The notes: generated by a model from the sequence alone, not told the origin. Counted from the stretch's first letter, positions 1 through 12,504 are shown. The stretch: DNA of 64,000 nt from Rheinheimera mangrovi (GCF_003990335.1 NZ_CP034683.1:2370501-2434500); one strand, 5' to 3'. Numbers and translations: made by a program.

Positions 1-755
<755 letters not shown>

Positions 756-860
756 TTACAGAGGTAAATAAACATTTACTTACAAATTCCACCCTGAGCT
801 TTCCCTTTAAATTCGTTAGCATAGCCCTTTACTACTTTGCCGAAACTATAGGTACATCAT

Positions 861-2744
861 ATGTCTGAGAAAAAACCTGGGATCTTAAGACGCTTTTTTG
901 GTGGCATTTGGCGGGCTATCAGTCTGGTTCGTCATATCACTTTTAATCTGATTTTTGCCGTTTTGTTTATCTTCATTCTGATTTCCATTTTCAGCAGCGA
1001 CGATAAAGTAAAAATACCGGAAAGCGCAGCCTTGATCCTGAACTTATCCGGTGATCTGGTTGAAGAAAAACGTTATGTCGACCCTTTGGATCAAGTGCTT
1101 AATGAAAGCATGGGTTCGCAAGAGGATGAACCAGAGATTTTACTGACTGATTTGTTAAAGACCATTCAGGCAGCAAAAACTGATGAGCGTATTAAAGCTA
1201 TAGTGCTGGATTTATCCTCTTTTGGTTCAGGTTCCATAGATAAGCTGACTATGGTAGGTAACGCATTACAAGACTTTAAAGCCGCTGGCAAAAAAGTACT
1301 GGCAACAGGCGACTACTACAGCCAAAACCAATATTTCCTGGCCTCTTACGCCGACAGCATTAACTTAAATCCTATGGGTACAGTGTTGCTGGAAGGTTTT
1401 GGTAGCTACCCTATGTACTACAAATCTGCATTAGAGAAATTAAAGGTCACCACTCATGTGTTTAAAGTGGGCACCTATAAATCTGCAGTGGAGCCTTTTA
1501 CCCGCGATACCATGTCAGACGAAGCCAAAGAAGCCAACAAAGCATGGTTGGACGAATTATGGGCCAGCTACAAACAGCAAGTGGCTGAACGTCGTGGCTT
1601 TGCAGTTGATAACTTTGATGAAACTATCAGTGGTTTGTATCAGAAACTGCAGGCCGTTAACGGTGATATGACGCAGTATGCGCTGGATGCAAAGCTAGTT
1701 GACAGCATCAAAACCCGTGAAGAGTTCCGTCAGGACTTAATTGCACTGGTTGGCGAAAGCGAAAAACACAGCTTTAATCAAATTCAGTTTAAAGATTATC
1801 AGGCCCAGGTCTTGCCTCCGGTTCACTACGATAATCCACTGACCGAAAAAGTTGCTGTTGTTGTAGCTCGTGGCACTATTATCGATGGCTCAGCCAAAGC
1901 GGGCACTATAGGTGGTGACACCACAGCCGCTTTATTACGTCGTGCCCGTTTTGATGAAAAAGTGAAAGCTGTGGTACTGCGTATCGATAGCGGTGGCGGC
2001 AGTGCATTTGCATCGGAAGTGATAGGTCAGGAAATCAAGCTGTTAAAAGCTGCTGGTAAACCTGTGATTGCCTCAATGGGTGCAGTTGCAGCCTCTGGTG
2101 GTTACTGGATTGCGGCACCGGCTAATGAAATCTGGGCCTCTCCTACTACGATCACGGGCTCCATTGGCATCTTCGGTTTGTTCCACACGCTGGAAAATGC
2201 AATGCCGGTCTTAGGTCTGAACATTGACGGCGTAGGCACTTCAGAGCTGGCTGGTTTAAGTTCAGGTTTACCATTGTTTAAAGGCTTAACACCAGAAATG
2301 TCAGGTATTTTCCAACTGATGATCAATAAAGGCTATGACGATTTCATTGGCATGGTGTCTGAAAACCGTGGCATGAGCAAAGAAGCTGTAAATAAAGTAG
2401 CTCAGGGCCGCGTATGGACTGGCACTAAAGCACTGGAGTTTGGTTTAGTTGATAAGCTGGGCACTTTTGATGACGCTATTGCTGCTGCAGCTGAAAAAGC
2501 CGGCTTAAAGCAATACGATATTAAAGTGATGGAGCAGGAATTAACTCCTACTGAACAGCTGCTGCGTGATATGTTCGCCTCTAGCACAGTACAGGCGCTG
2601 TTACCTGATGCGAAAGAGTCGGTGTTTAGCCCACTACTAAAAAACATCGTGACGCAAATCAATCAGGACTTTAAAGTACTGGAACAGTTTAACGATCCAA
2701 AAGGTATTTACTCAGTTTGTATGAGTTGTACTGCGGTCAACTAA
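861..2744 (+). CDS. sppA: signal peptide peptidase SppA, 67-kDa type
   Basis: A membrane-anchored serine protease that cleaves leftover signal peptides after secretion. The 627 residues match the long two-domain (tandem S49) form. One membrane segment lies at about residues 25-45. The N-terminal domain carries the catalytic lysine in GTYKSAVEPF (K207), and the C-terminal domain carries the nucleophile in AVAASGGYW (S412). This Ser/Lys dyad split across two repeats is typical of SppA. The start ATG at 861 follows an AGGTACATCAT stretch. The gene stands alone and ends in a strong intrinsic terminator. Confidence 0.96.
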   Translation: MSEKKPGILRRFFGGIWRAISLVRHITFNLIFAVLFIFILISIFSSDDKVKIPESAALILNLSGDLVEEKRYVDPLDQVLNESMGSQEDEPEILLTDLLKTIQAAKTDERIKAIVLDLSSFGSGSIDKLTMVGNALQDFKAAGKKVLATGDYYSQNQYFLASYADSINLNPMGTVLLEGFGSYPMYYKSALEKLKVTTHVFKVGTYKSAVEPFTRDTMSDEAKEANKAWLDELWASYKQQVAERRGFAVDNFDETISGLYQKLQAVNGDMTQYALDAKLVDSIKTREEFRQDLIALVGESEKHSFNQIQFKDYQAQVLPPVHYDNPLTEKVAVVVARGTIIDGSAKAGTIGGDTTAALLRRARFDEKVKAVVLRIDSGGGSAFASEVIGQEIKLLKAAGKPVIASMGAVAASGGYWIAAPANEIWASPTTITGSIGIFGLFHTLENAMPVLGLNIDGVGTSELAGLSSGLPLFKGLTPEMSGIFQLMINKGYDDFIGMVSENRGMSKEAVNKVAQGRVWTGTKALEFGLVDKLGTFDDAIAAAAEKAGLKQYDIKVMEQELTPTEQLLRDMFASSTVQALLPDAKESVFSPLLKNIVTQINQDFKVLEQFNDPKGIYSVCMSCTAVN

Positions 2745-2760
2745 GTGTTGAAGTGAAGAA

Positions 2761-2786
2761 AGAGCCGCCTTGTGCGGCTTTTTTTA
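2761..2786 (+). terminator. intrinsic terminator after sppA
   Basis: AGCCGC (2763-2768) pairs with GCGGCT (2774-2779) across a 5-nt loop, followed by a run of seven T, 15-20 bases after the sppA stop codon. Confidence 0.88.
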
Positions 2787-2815
2787 TAGGTATGTGTTTA
2801 ATAGCGCAGATCTGA

Positions 2816-2855
2816 CAAAAAAATAAACCCGTATAAGCTTTCGCCGATACGGGTT
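2816..2855 (-). terminator. intrinsic terminator after tRNA-Ser
   Basis: On the minus strand a 9-bp stem (AACCCGTAT at 2826-2834 with ATACGGGTT at 2847-2855, 12-nt loop) is followed by an eight-base T run. It lies about 10 bases past the tRNA 3' end. Confidence 0.75.
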
Positions 2856-2865
2856 CTGAGAATAA

Positions 2866-2956
2866 TGGCGGAGGGGGAGAGATTCGAACTCTCGGAAGGC
2901 TATTAACCTTCGCCGGTTTTCAAGACCGGTGCATTAAACCACTCTGCCACCCCTCC
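2866..2956 (-). tRNA. tRNA-Ser(UGA)
   Basis: A class II tRNA of 91 nt with a long variable arm. The acceptor stem is GGAGGGG/CCCCTCC, the anticodon loop is CTTGAAA with anticodon TGA, the T arm contains GTTCGAATC, and the 3' CCA is encoded in the DNA. All features agree with serine acceptance, reading UCA and related codons. Confidence 0.96.
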
Positions 2957-2964
2957 GGCGCCGC

Positions 2965-2996
2965 GTATAATAATCAGATCGGCAGCGAAAGAAAAG
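2965..2996 (-). promoter_or_regulatory. putative promoter of tRNA-Ser
   Basis: Minus strand: a TTATAC or TATTAT box at about 2965-2972, followed by a GC-rich GCGGCGCC discriminator directly before the mature 5' end, with a T-rich TTTTCTTTC stretch upstream as a possible -35. GC-rich discriminators are usual for stringently controlled stable-RNA promoters. The assignment is by eye only. Confidence 0.4.
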
Positions 2997-3124
2997 CATT
3001 TTTTTAAACTTTAATAAAACAAGGTAAATGATTGAATTGTTTTACAAAGATAACTGCTGGCACTTTGGGAACTTCCCAAGTAAGATAAAGTCAGAAAAGT
3101 AACTATTCAATGGAGAGAACAGCA

Positions 3125-3793
3125 ATGTCCTACAACCAACACACACACACTGGCCAGATAGGCCACAGTGTTGAAGTCAACAAAGTTCTACGCAATACCT
3201 ATTTCCTATTGGCGATGACCTTAGCCTTCAGCGCTGTAACAGCTGGTATTGCCATGGCGATGAATTTTGGCTTTGGCATGGCCCTGGTATTAACACTGGT
3301 CGCTTTTGGTTTAATTTTTGTCGTACAGAAAAAAGCGGACAGCGCCAGTGGCATTTTTTGGGTATTCGCGTTAACAGGCTGTTTAGGTGCTTCTATCGGC
3401 CCTATGCTGAACCGCTTTGCTGCCACAGCCAATGGTCCTGAGCTGATTATGCAAGCGCTGGGCTTAACTGCAGTGGTGTTCTTTTCACTGTCTGCTTACG
3501 CCTTAAGTTCGCGTAAAGATTTCAGCTTTATGGGTAACTTCCTGTTTGTCGGTCTGATTGTCGTGATAGTCGCAGGTCTGGCAAATATTTTCTTCCAGAT
3601 CCCTGCCCTGCATCTGGCGATTAACGCTGCTGTAGTGATGATTATGTCTGGTTTAATACTGTTTGATACCAGCCGTATTGTTAACGGCGGCGAAACTAAC
3701 TATATCCGCGCTACAGTCGGCTTATACCTAAACATCTTCAACCTGTTCACTTCGTTATTGCAGTTACTGGGTATCATGGGCAGCGATGATTAA
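3125..3793 (+). CDS. Bax inhibitor-1/YccA family membrane protein
   Basis: A 222-residue inner membrane protein of the BI-1/YccA (UPF0005) family. Members have about seven membrane segments and, in E. coli YccA, modulate FtsH proteolysis. Hydrophobic stretches cover most of the protein after residue 25. The C-terminal region contains LILFDTSRIVNGG, a family hallmark with the conserved aspartate, then ending in a GIMGSDD tail. I chose the ATG at 3125 because GGAGAG (3112-3117) sits seven bases before it. The upstream ATG at 3110 would overlap that ribosome-binding site. It is a single gene with its own terminator. Confidence 0.93.
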   Translation: MSYNQHTHTGQIGHSVEVNKVLRNTYFLLAMTLAFSAVTAGIAMAMNFGFGMALVLTLVAFGLIFVVQKKADSASGIFWVFALTGCLGASIGPMLNRFAATANGPELIMQALGLTAVVFFSLSAYALSSRKDFSFMGNFLFVGLIVVIVAGLANIFFQIPALHLAINAAVVMIMSGLILFDTSRIVNGGETNYIRATVGLYLNIFNLFTSLLQLLGIMGSDD

Positions 3794-3828
3794 TTAAGGC
3801 TTGAGATAAGCTGATGTTGCAGTAAAAT

Positions 3829-3855
3829 GCCCCGCCAAATGCGGGGCTTTTTTAT
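3829..3855 (+). terminator. intrinsic terminator after the YccA-family gene
   Basis: GCCCCGC (3829-3835) and GCGGGGC (3841-3847) form a 7-bp stem with a 5-nt loop, followed by a T run. Confidence 0.88.
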
Positions 3856-3912
3856 AGGCTATACATACTAGGGTAAAGGGTTATTTAGAATAATGAAGCG
3901 AAAGGTAAACAG

Positions 3913-4278
3913 ATGACCAGTTTTGCCATTCTGATTGAAGGCCCTGTGTTACAAGGCCAGAGTTTTACCAGCGCCTTGCGGTTTATGCGGCAGGTGGTAG
4001 AGGCTGGCCATGCTGTAGATTCGGTATTTTTATACCGGGAAGCGGTATCCGCAGCTTCAGCACTGATTGATTTACCTTCAGATGAACCTAATCTTTCCGC
4101 CACATTACAGCAATTTTGTCAGGCGCATCAGATCCCTCTGCTATTTTGTATCACTGCAGCAGAGAAACGTGGTGTTTGCTCTAATGAGGTAAAGCCGGTT
4201 GATGGCTATATAGCTGCTGGATTAGCCGAATTTGCCATGCGTTTGACCAAGGTAGATAAACTGGTGCAATTTTCATGA
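3913..4278 (+). CDS. tusD: sulfur relay protein TusD
   Basis: TusD is the sulfur-carrying subunit of the TusBCD complex. It receives persulfide sulfur from TusA and passes it to TusE for 2-thiolation of tRNA wobble uridine by MnmA. The 121 residues fit the DsrE-like fold. The conserved cysteine is in the LLFCITAAEKRG segment (C79), equivalent to the acceptor Cys78 of E. coli TusD. It is the first gene of tusDCB-tusE, and its end overlaps tusC by four bases (ATGA), which implies coupled translation. Confidence 0.93.
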   Translation: MTSFAILIEGPVLQGQSFTSALRFMRQVVEAGHAVDSVFLYREAVSAASALIDLPSDEPNLSATLQQFCQAHQIPLLFCITAAEKRGVCSNEVKPVDGYIAAGLAEFAMRLTKVDKLVQFS

Positions 4279-4628
4279 AGATAGCCGTGTTAGTGACCAA
4301 CTTGCCTTTCGATGGCATAGCAGCACGCGAAAGCCTGGATTTAATCTTTGCTTTAGCAGCAGTCGATCATCAGGTCAGCGTCATTTTTAGTGACGATGCT
4401 GTGTATCAACTGGTAAAAGCCGATGACAGCGCAGAACTGATGGTAAAAGACTTCAGACGTAGTTTTAAACTGTTTGAACTTTATGATATCGAAAATCTAT
4501 ATATCTGCGCTGAATCCTTAAGGCAACGTCAATTGCTAGCCAATGAGCTTGTGCTGGACGTGCAGCCACTCGATAGTGCTGAACTCGGCCAATTGCTTGA
4601 CACGCAACACCATGTGATTAAGGCTTGA
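4275..4628 (+). CDS. tusC: sulfur relay protein TusC
   Basis: A DsrF/TusC-family subunit of the heterohexameric TusBCD complex. The 117-residue protein starts with a beta strand (MKIAVLVTNLPFDG) and has the DsrE-like alternating alpha/beta pattern. TusC does not itself carry the transferred sulfur. It lies between tusD and tusB with overlaps at both ends, which is the canonical order and supports the call more than sequence alone does. Confidence 0.9.
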   Translation: MKIAVLVTNLPFDGIAARESLDLIFALAAVDHQVSVIFSDDAVYQLVKADDSAELMVKDFRRSFKLFELYDIENLYICAESLRQRQLLANELVLDVQPLDSAELGQLLDTQHHVIKA

Positions 4629-4630
4629 AT

Positions 4631-4882
4631 ATGAGACTTTTCACACTAAGCCACAACCAGCTCCCTGAGATATTGAGTCTTGTCAGTGCAGAAGATAAAG
4701 TTTTAATAAGGCAAGAGGCGGTGTATTTAATGACAACTGGTCAGCTAAACAGCCTGCCTTGTCCTGTGTATTGTTTGGCAGCAGATGCCGCTGCCCGTGG
4801 CATGACTATCTCCGAACCTTTTACCGTACTCAATGACAGCCAGTGGCTGGATTTAGTGCTACAAGCGAAGCAACAACTCTGA
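4631..4882 (+). CDS. tusB: sulfur relay protein TusB
   Basis: The small DsrH/TusB subunit of the TusBCD sulfur relay, 83 residues. It begins MRLFTLSHNQ and has the short DsrH-like fold length. The ATG at 4631 is preferred. A TTG at 4625 in the same frame overlaps the tusC stop but would add only two residues. The gene ends in TGA overlapping the ATG of tusE by one base. Confidence 0.88.
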   Translation: MRLFTLSHNQLPEILSLVSAEDKVLIRQEAVYLMTTGQLNSLPCPVYCLAADAAARGMTISEPFTVLNDSQWLDLVLQAKQQL

Positions 4883-5217
4883 TGAATGAACTGATTCTAA
4901 AAAACCAAAGCTACCCACTGGATAAACATGGTTACCTGGCCGATTTAACTTTGTGGACGCCGGAACTGGCAGACGAGTTTGCCCGCTTAGAGCAGATCAC
5001 TATGACGGATGCCCATTGGGAAGTGGTGAATTTCGTCCGTGCTTTTTATCAGGAATACCAAACCTCTCCTGCGATACGTTTACTGGTGAAAAGCATGGGG
5101 GAAAAACTCGGTGCGGATAAAGGCAATAGCAAATATTTGTTTTTGTTATTTCCTGAAGGGCCAGCTAAACAGGCAACCCGTATTGCCGGTTTGCCCAAAC
5201 CTGCGAAGTGCCTGTAA
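4882..5217 (+). CDS. tusE: sulfur relay protein TusE (DsrC family)
   Basis: TusE accepts persulfide from TusD and delivers it to MnmA. The 111-residue protein has the DsrC fold, with the core motif FVRAFYQEYQTSPAIR and the flexible C-terminal arm GLPKPAKCL. The penultimate cysteine that binds sulfur is present. The second arm cysteine of true dissimilatory DsrC is absent, so it is the TusE type. In E. coli tusE is unlinked to tusBCD, but here it directly follows tusB with a one-base overlap. Confidence 0.93.
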   Translation: MNELILKNQSYPLDKHGYLADLTLWTPELADEFARLEQITMTDAHWEVVNFVRAFYQEYQTSPAIRLLVKSMGEKLGADKGNSKYLFLLFPEGPAKQATRIAGLPKPAKCL

Positions 5218-5228
5218 AACTGCTACTG

Positions 5229-5262
5229 TTTAAAAAAACAAAAGGCTGTTAATTCAGCCCTT
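5229..5262 (-). terminator. probable terminator after the small membrane protein gene
   Basis: An imperfect stem (AAAGGCTG with CAGCCCTTT, one bulge) is followed on the minus strand by TTTTGTTTTTTT. It lies between the convergent ends of tusE and the small gene and may serve both. Confidence 0.55.
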
Positions 5263-5446
5263 TGTACATGTCAATTCCTGCATCAAAACTGGTAATCACC
5301 ACGACCGCAATCACACCTATTAACACCAACCAATAAGTCCAGCGCAACATCGTCTTCACAGGATTCGGTCTTATTTTACGGACAACCACATGACGAGGTA
5401 TAGGAGTCTTCTTTGAATTTTGTTGTTGTTCTTTTATTAATGACAT
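5249..5446 (-). CDS. small single-pass membrane protein, unknown
   Basis: I do not recognise the family. It is a 65-residue protein with a basic N-terminal half (RHVVVRKIRPNPVK) followed by one membrane segment at about residues 37-55 (WLVLIGVIAVVVITS). By the positive-inside rule the basic part would be cytoplasmic. The ATG at 5446 is chosen; a GTG at 5458 would add four residues. It follows serS on the same strand after a hairpin, so it may get read-through from serS. Confidence 0.6.
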   Translation of the reverse strand: MSLIKEQQQNSKKTPIPRHVVVRKIRPNPVKTMLRWTYWLVLIGVIAVVVITSFDAGIDMYKGLN

Positions 5447-5464
5447 CAGATTTACCACTTATGA

Positions 5465-5487
5465 AAGGAGCAGAAAAGCTGCTCCTT
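5465..5487 (-). terminator. hairpin after serS, partial terminator
   Basis: A perfect 9-bp stem (AAGGAGCAG/CTGCTCCTT) with a 5-nt loop lies between serS and the downstream small gene. The T run after it on the minus strand is short (TTTCAT), so termination may be incomplete. Confidence 0.5.
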
Positions 5488-5510
5488 ACCGAAATAACAT
5501 AGGGTATAAA

Positions 5511-7182
<1,672 letters not shown>

Positions 7183-7183
<1 letters not shown>

Positions 7184-8508
7184 TAGTACTGTCCTTTGGC
7201 TTGCAGGTCCAGCATAGCTAAATAAGCCATTTTGTCCTGCAGTTGTTTCTCTAAGCCGCGATCTGACGGCTGATAAAACTTCATTCCTGCCATTTCAGTT
7301 GGTAAATACGCCTCACCAGCGGCATAAGCACCAGGTTCGTTATGTGCATAGCGATAGGCCTTGCCAAAACCTTGTTGTTTGGCAAGCGCAGTTGGTGCAT
7401 TACGCAAATGATCCGGCACCTCATAAGATGGGTGTTGCTGCACATACTGGCGCATCTGATTAAAGGCGCTGTACACCGCATTGGATTTTGGTGCCAGGGC
7501 CATATAGACGGCAGCCTGAGCTATAGCGCGCTCCCCTTCAGCAGGGCCCACACGGGCAAAGGTATCCCACGCATCCAAGCCTATAGTTAAAGCACGTGGG
7601 TCGGCATTGCCTATATCTTCACTGGCAATAGCCAGTAGCCTGCGCGCTACATACAAAGGGTCGCCACCGCCTTCTAAAATGCGGCAATACCAATACAAAG
7701 CAGCATCTGGGTTGGAGCCACGCACCGATTTATGAAAAGCAGAAATTAAGTCGTAAAAAATATCGCCCTGCTGATCAAAACCCGGCAATTGCCTGGGTAC
7801 TAACTGCCGAAATAAGTCAGCGGTTAGTTCAGTCACTGCAGCGCCCTGTTGCGCTGTTTCTACGGCTTGCTCAAACAGGTTTAATAAACGTCTGGCATCG
7901 CCATCCGCCAGTTGCAGCAATAAGGATTGCGCCTCAGGGTTTATCTGTACCACTTGTCCCTGTTGGTGGTAATGCGCCACAGCTCGTTCTATGACTAAAG
8001 CCAGATCCTCTGCCGTCAGCTTTTTTAAAATGCAGACACGGGCGCGGGATAACATAGCGTTATTGAGTGCAAAAGCAGGGTTTTCAGTAGTAGCCCCAAT
8101 AAAAATTATGGTGCCGTCTTCAATATGGGGTAAAAACGCATCTTGCTGGGCTTTGTTAAAACGGTGCACTTCATCGACAAATAACAAGGTGCGTTGATTT
8201 TGCGCTAAACGTTGTTTGGCAGCCTGAATTTCTTCGCGTATTTCTTTAACGCCAGCAGTCACAGCAGATAAACGGGCAATAGCGGCTTTGGCATAAATGG
8301 CGATCAACTCTGCCAAGGTAGTTTTGCCTGTGCCTGGAGGGCCCCATAAAATTAAAGAGGAGATACGCCCTGCTTCTATCGCTTTACGTAGCGGTGTGCC
8401 TGAACCCAGCACTTGCTGCTGTCCAACATAGTCCGATAGCTTTGTTGGCCTCAGCAGCGCTGCCAGAGGCCTGATATCGTCGTGAAATTCAAAGCCGAGG
8501 TTATTCAC
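7183..8508 (-). CDS. rarA: replication-associated recombination protein A (RarA/MgsA, AAA+)
   Basis: A clamp-loader-like AAA+ ATPase acting at stalled replication forks with SSB and DNA. The 441 residues contain Walker A ([10 protein letters not shown], about residue 56), Walker B ([12 protein letters not shown]), sensor 1 (GATTENPAF) and the family C-terminal tetramerisation part with [22 protein letters not shown] and APKSNAVY. The start is GTG at 8508, overlapping the lolA stop codon (GTGA), which agrees with the conserved N-terminus. The lolA-rarA-serS order is conserved in enterobacteria. Confidence 0.96.
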
Positions 8509-9131
8509 TTGACGCGTTGATCATCGACTTCAGCTGTCGCAGGAATGGCAAACTGAAACAGCTCTGAGGCCAGCGGTGTGTTGTATTGCACCAGATTAAA
8601 ATCAAAAGTGCTGTTCTGACCATTGCTGTCAGTGACGATCATTTTTGATAAGGCTAAACCAGCAAATTTCAGACTGAGCTTTTTCACCGCATTGCTTGGG
8701 TCTTTCGGTGTGATATCAAACTGATCATCAGCACCAGTCACGTTGTACTGAGCCCATAATTTAGGGTCATGCGACGTCAGCAGCACAAAAGGAGTTTTCT
8801 GTACTTGTTCTTTCGCGTCATAAATACTGACCTGATCCAACAATTCAGCATAAAACCACAAGGTTTTACCATCACCAATAAACAGGTTTGGCTCTGGCGT
8901 CTGGGTTTCAAAACGGAATAAAGATGGCTGTTTTAGCGACAACATACCTTCGCCCTGCTGGATCAGCTTATTGCTGGCATCAACGACAGTTTGATCAAAA
9001 CTGGCCTGAAAGCTGGTTAAACGTGCTAATTTTTTCTGTAAATCATTAGCTTGATCTGCGACAGCCATAAAGCTAGGCAGCATCAGAGACAACATCAGAG
9101 CAACAGCTTTTTTCGCAAGGTTTTTGTTCAT
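8505..9131 (-). CDS. lolA: outer-membrane lipoprotein carrier protein LolA
   Basis: A periplasmic chaperone carrying lipoproteins from LolCDE to LolB. The 208-residue precursor has a Sec signal peptide (MNKNLAKKAVALMLSLMLPSFMAVA, cleaved near AVA-DQ). Mature features include SFQASFDQTV, GEGMLSLKQPSLFRFE and GKTLWFYAELLDQVSIYD, typical of the LolA beta-barrel half. It lies between ftsK and rarA, as in E. coli. Confidence 0.94.
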   Translation of the reverse strand: MNKNLAKKAVALMLSLMLPSFMAVADQANDLQKKLARLTSFQASFDQTVVDASNKLIQQGEGMLSLKQPSLFRFETQTPEPNLFIGDGKTLWFYAELLDQVSIYDAKEQVQKTPFVLLTSHDPKLWAQYNVTGADDQFDITPKDPSNAVKKLSLKFAGLALSKMIVTDSNGQNSTFDFNLVQYNTPLASELFQFAIPATAEVDDQRVK

Positions 9132-9142
9132 ATAGACCTTAG

Positions 9143-11803
9143 TTAAAATACTTTAGGAGGAGGAGGCGCTAATACTTCACGGTTACCGTTGTGGCCTGCA
9201 CCACTGACAATACCGCTCATTTCCATCTGTTCCACTAAACGGGCGGCGCGATTATAGCCAATACGGAAGCGTCTTTGTACACCTGACACCGAAGCTTTAC
9301 GGCTTTCAGTAACAAAGGCCACGGCCTGATCAAAAAGTGGATCCGACTCGCCTTCGTCATTTTCCATACTTTCGCCCGGTAGTAAGCTATCTTCCGACGG
9401 CTCACCATTTAAAATTTCTGAAATGTAATTCGGTTTGCCACGGCGTTTCCAGTCCGACACCACCGCATGTACTTCATGGTCGTCGACAAAAGCACCATGC
9501 ACACGAGTGGGTACACCTGAGCCTGGCGGCAGATACAACATATCGCCCTGACCTAACAAACTTTCAGCGCCCTGCTGGTCCAAAATGGTTCTGGAGTCAA
9601 TTTTCGACGATACCTGAAACGCCATACGGGTTGGAATATTGGCTTTAATCAAACCGGTAATCACATCCACTGACGGACGTTGAGTCGCTAAAATCAGGTG
9701 GATACCAGCAGCACGGGCTTTTTGCGCAATACGGGCAATCAGCTCTTCTACTTTTTTACCGACAATCATCATCATGTCGGCGAATTCGTCGATCACGACA
9801 ACGATAGAAGGCAACTTTTCCAGCTCTGGTGGCATCGTCATCATATTATCGCTTGGCTTCCAGATCGGGTCACGAATTGGCGTACCAGCTGCTATGGCAT
9901 CCTGAATTTTTTGGTTATAACCTTTTAAGTTACGCACACCAAGGGCCGACATTAGCTTATAACGCCGTTCCATTTCACCAACACACCAGCGCAGGCCATT
10001 GGCCGCCTCTTTCATGTCTGTGACTACTTCGGTCAGCAAATGCGGAATGCCTTCATAGACCGATAATTCCAGCATCTTCGGGTCAATCATTAAAAAACGT
10101 ACATCTTCAGGCGTAGATTTATACAACAAACTACAAATCATCACGTTCACGCCGACTGACTTTCCAGAGCCCGTAGTACCAGCGACCAGCAAGTGTGGCA
10201 TCCGGCCTAAGTCTGCAACTACTGATTTACCGGCAATGTCTTTTCCCAACACCATAGTTAATGGCGATTTGGACTGCAAAAACACTTCGTCGCCTATGAC
10301 TTCAGATAAGCGCACTATTTCGCGGAATTGGTTTGGCAGCTCCAGACCAATATAAGATTTACCAGGAATAACCTCTACCACCCGCACGCTAATGGCAGAC
10401 AATGAGCGAGCTAAATCTTTGGATAAGCCAGTAATTTTACTGACTTTGACACCTGGGGCTAAATCAAGCTCAAAGCGGGTGACGACAGGACCCGGCAACA
10501 CCGCAACTACTTTAGCTTCCACACCAAAATCAAGCAGCTTGGTTTCGACCAAACGAGAAACGCGCTCTAAGTCAGCTGGGTCTATCGGGTTTGTTGCTTT
10601 GTCTGGTCTGTCCAATAAAGCTAAGGAAGGCAAATCATCCGGGCTGAACGAGGCTGCAACAGGTGTATCGTCTTCTTCCTCTTCGGCAATCACCACAGGA
10701 GCGACAACAGTCTGGCGTTCCACTTCGGCAAAACTTTGTTCCAGATGCTGTAACTGCTCAGGGTAGTAGGCATCATCCACCGCAGAAAAACTTAAATCAT
10801 CGTCTGCCAGAGTATCAACGCTGACAAAAGCCACAGCTTCTGTTTTTTCGTCCAAAGGCGCAAAAGGCAAAGGTTCAACCCGCTCGCCAGGGAAATAGGC
10901 ACGGCTTGGCTGGCTTTGCACTTCCTCAATGTCAGGTAAAGGGATTTGTTCTTCTTCAGGCGCAATAAACGCAGCTTGCACCGCTTCATCGCGTACCGTA
11001 CTTAAACGAATCACTTCTGGCGCAACCGCAGCTTCGGTAAAAGAAAGGTCGACTATTTGTTTAGGCGCCAGATCGGCGTCCATTTCCGGTTCACGGCGCT
11101 GAGCAGTCACAGTGGACTCGGTCTGGAAAGACAAAGGCGATGCGGCTTTCGTTGCTGAACGTTGTGCCAGGTAATGGCCTAAACGGGTTGGAGCCTGATA
11201 CAAGCCAATCAAGGCTCGCATAGTTAAAGCCCCCAGCTCATCCGCTACTGTGACCCAGGAAATACCTGTCGCCAGCGTTAGGCCTGTAGATAAACCACAA
11301 AGCAGCAATAAAATGGTACCGATAAAATTAAAGTTTGGCATCAGCATAGAGGACACCACATCGCCCACTACACCACCGGAAGAAAAATAGAAAATGTCGT
11401 TAAAGTTAATACTGCTGATCGCACTGGCACATAGAAAAGTTAACACCAAACCTATCAGTCGCAACCCCAAAATAAGGTAATCCATCTCCATTAATGCTTT
11501 AGCGCGGCGGGTTAACAAATAGCCGGCAAAAGCCACCAATGGCGGCACTAAATAAGCAATCCAGCCAAAAGTAAATAACAGAATATCGGCAATCCAGGCG
11601 CCTTTTGGCCCTGCATAGTTATGAACCGCAGTTTGATAACCTGCCTGAGACCAGCTTGGATCAGCCGGGTCGAATGACATTAAAGCCAATAACATAAAGG
11701 CTGCAAAACCAAAGCTGAGGATCAACCCCACTTCAGATATGCGCTGCATTCCGTTTAAAGAAAACAATAATTTGGCTCGTAACCTTCTGGCTTCACTCAA
11801 CAC
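9143..11803 (-). CDS. ftsK: DNA translocase FtsK
   Basis: A septal DNA pump that clears chromosomes and activates XerCD at dif. At 886 residues it is much shorter than E. coli FtsK because the linker (about residues 200-400, acidic and proline-rich) is short. Four or five N-terminal membrane segments lie in residues 20-190. The motor has Walker [13 protein letters not shown] and Walker [14 protein letters not shown], with [12 protein letters not shown] between. The C-terminal gamma winged helix reads KOPS DNA ([22 protein letters not shown]). The start is GTG at 11803. Confidence 0.96.
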   Translation of the reverse strand: MLSEARRLRAKLLFSLNGMQRISEVGLILSFGFAAFMLLALMSFDPADPSWSQAGYQTAVHNYAGPKGAWIADILLFTFGWIAYLVPPLVAFAGYLLTRRAKALMEMDYLILGLRLIGLVLTFLCASAISSINFNDIFYFSSGGVVGDVVSSMLMPNFNFIGTILLLLCGLSTGLTLATGISWVTVADELGALTMRALIGLYQAPTRLGHYLAQRSATKAASPLSFQTESTVTAQRREPEMDADLAPKQIVDLSFTEAAVAPEVIRLSTVRDEAVQAAFIAPEEEQIPLPDIEEVQSQPSRAYFPGERVEPLPFAPLDEKTEAVAFVSVDTLADDDLSFSAVDDAYYPEQLQHLEQSFAEVERQTVVAPVVIAEEEEDDTPVAASFSPDDLPSLALLDRPDKATNPIDPADLERVSRLVETKLLDFGVEAKVVAVLPGPVVTRFELDLAPGVKVSKITGLSKDLARSLSAISVRVVEVIPGKSYIGLELPNQFREIVRLSEVIGDEVFLQSKSPLTMVLGKDIAGKSVVADLGRMPHLLVAGTTGSGKSVGVNVMICSLLYKSTPEDVRFLMIDPKMLELSVYEGIPHLLTEVVTDMKEAANGLRWCVGEMERRYKLMSALGVRNLKGYNQKIQDAIAAGTPIRDPIWKPSDNMMTMPPELEKLPSIVVVIDEFADMMMIVGKKVEELIARIAQKARAAGIHLILATQRPSVDVITGLIKANIPTRMAFQVSSKIDSRTILDQQGAESLLGQGDMLYLPPGSGVPTRVHGAFVDDHEVHAVVSDWKRRGKPNYISEILNGEPSEDSLLPGESMENDEGESDPLFDQAVAFVTESRKASVSGVQRRFRIGYNRAARLVEQMEMSGIVSGAGHNGNREVLAPPPPKVF

Positions 11804-12000
11804 AACAAGATCCCATTTATTCTAAGAATTCTACCTACTTAAGATACCAGAGAGACAACTCTGATGCACCCCTTTATAGCCGTATAACCTGAAGCTACAG
11901 CCCTACTGAGCATAACTTCGGCGACTAAAGCTATATAAGCTATTTAGCCTGAATGATAGCTGTACAACACATTGCTTTGGCATCACAAATAGCATTGCCA

Positions 12001-12486
12001 TTAATTGACCGCTACAAAAGTGGTTTGTTTCACTTCTTCCATCACAACATAAGTACGGCTCTCGCGTACACTGGGTAAACGTAATAAGGTTTCACCTAAC
12101 AGCTCACGATAAGCCGCCATATTGGCCACCCGGGTTTTTAATAAAAAGTCGAAACTGCCAGATACTAAATGACATTCCTGTATTTCATGCAGCTTCTGCA
12201 CGGCTTTACTGAATTCATCAAAATCTTCCGGCGAGGTTTTACTTAAGGTAATTTCCACAAAAACCAGTAACGCGGAACCTACTTTATTCGGGTCCACCTG
12301 AGCTGTGTAGCCTAATATATAGCCTTCAGCCTCCAGTTTTCTCACCCGCTCAAGACAAGGCGTTGCGCTGAGCCCTACCCTTTTTGCCAATTCGACATTA
12401 GCAATACGACCGTCGTGTTGTAATTCAGTCAGAATTTTTCGGTCTATCCGGTCTAGTTTTTTTACACTTTTACTGGTTTCGTACAT
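12001..12486 (-). CDS. lrp: leucine-responsive regulatory protein Lrp
   Basis: A global feast/famine regulator with an N-terminal helix-turn-helix (RIANVELAKRVGLSATPCLERVRKLE, about residues 30-55) and a C-terminal RAM/AsnC effector domain. The segments EIQECHLVSGSFDFLLKTRV and LPSVRESRTYVVMEEVK closely match E. coli Lrp, so it is true Lrp rather than a generic AsnC protein. I prefer ATG 12486 (MYETSKSV) to the GTG at 12504 that would add six residues; neither has a strong ribosome-binding site. It is divergent from ald, a typical Lrp target. Confidence 0.93.
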   Translation of the reverse strand: MYETSKSVKKLDRIDRKILTELQHDGRIANVELAKRVGLSATPCLERVRKLEAEGYILGYTAQVDPNKVGSALLVFVEITLSKTSPEDFDEFSKAVQKLHEIQECHLVSGSFDFLLKTRVANMAAYRELLGETLLRLPSVRESRTYVVMEEVKQTTFVAVN

Positions 12487-12504
12487 AGCAGATAAAAATT
12501 TCAC

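Noticed and set aside
10392..10766. Plus-strand frame opposite the ftsK linker
   Set aside because: Low-complexity Ser/Thr-rich shadow of the acidic linker, no ribosome-binding site.
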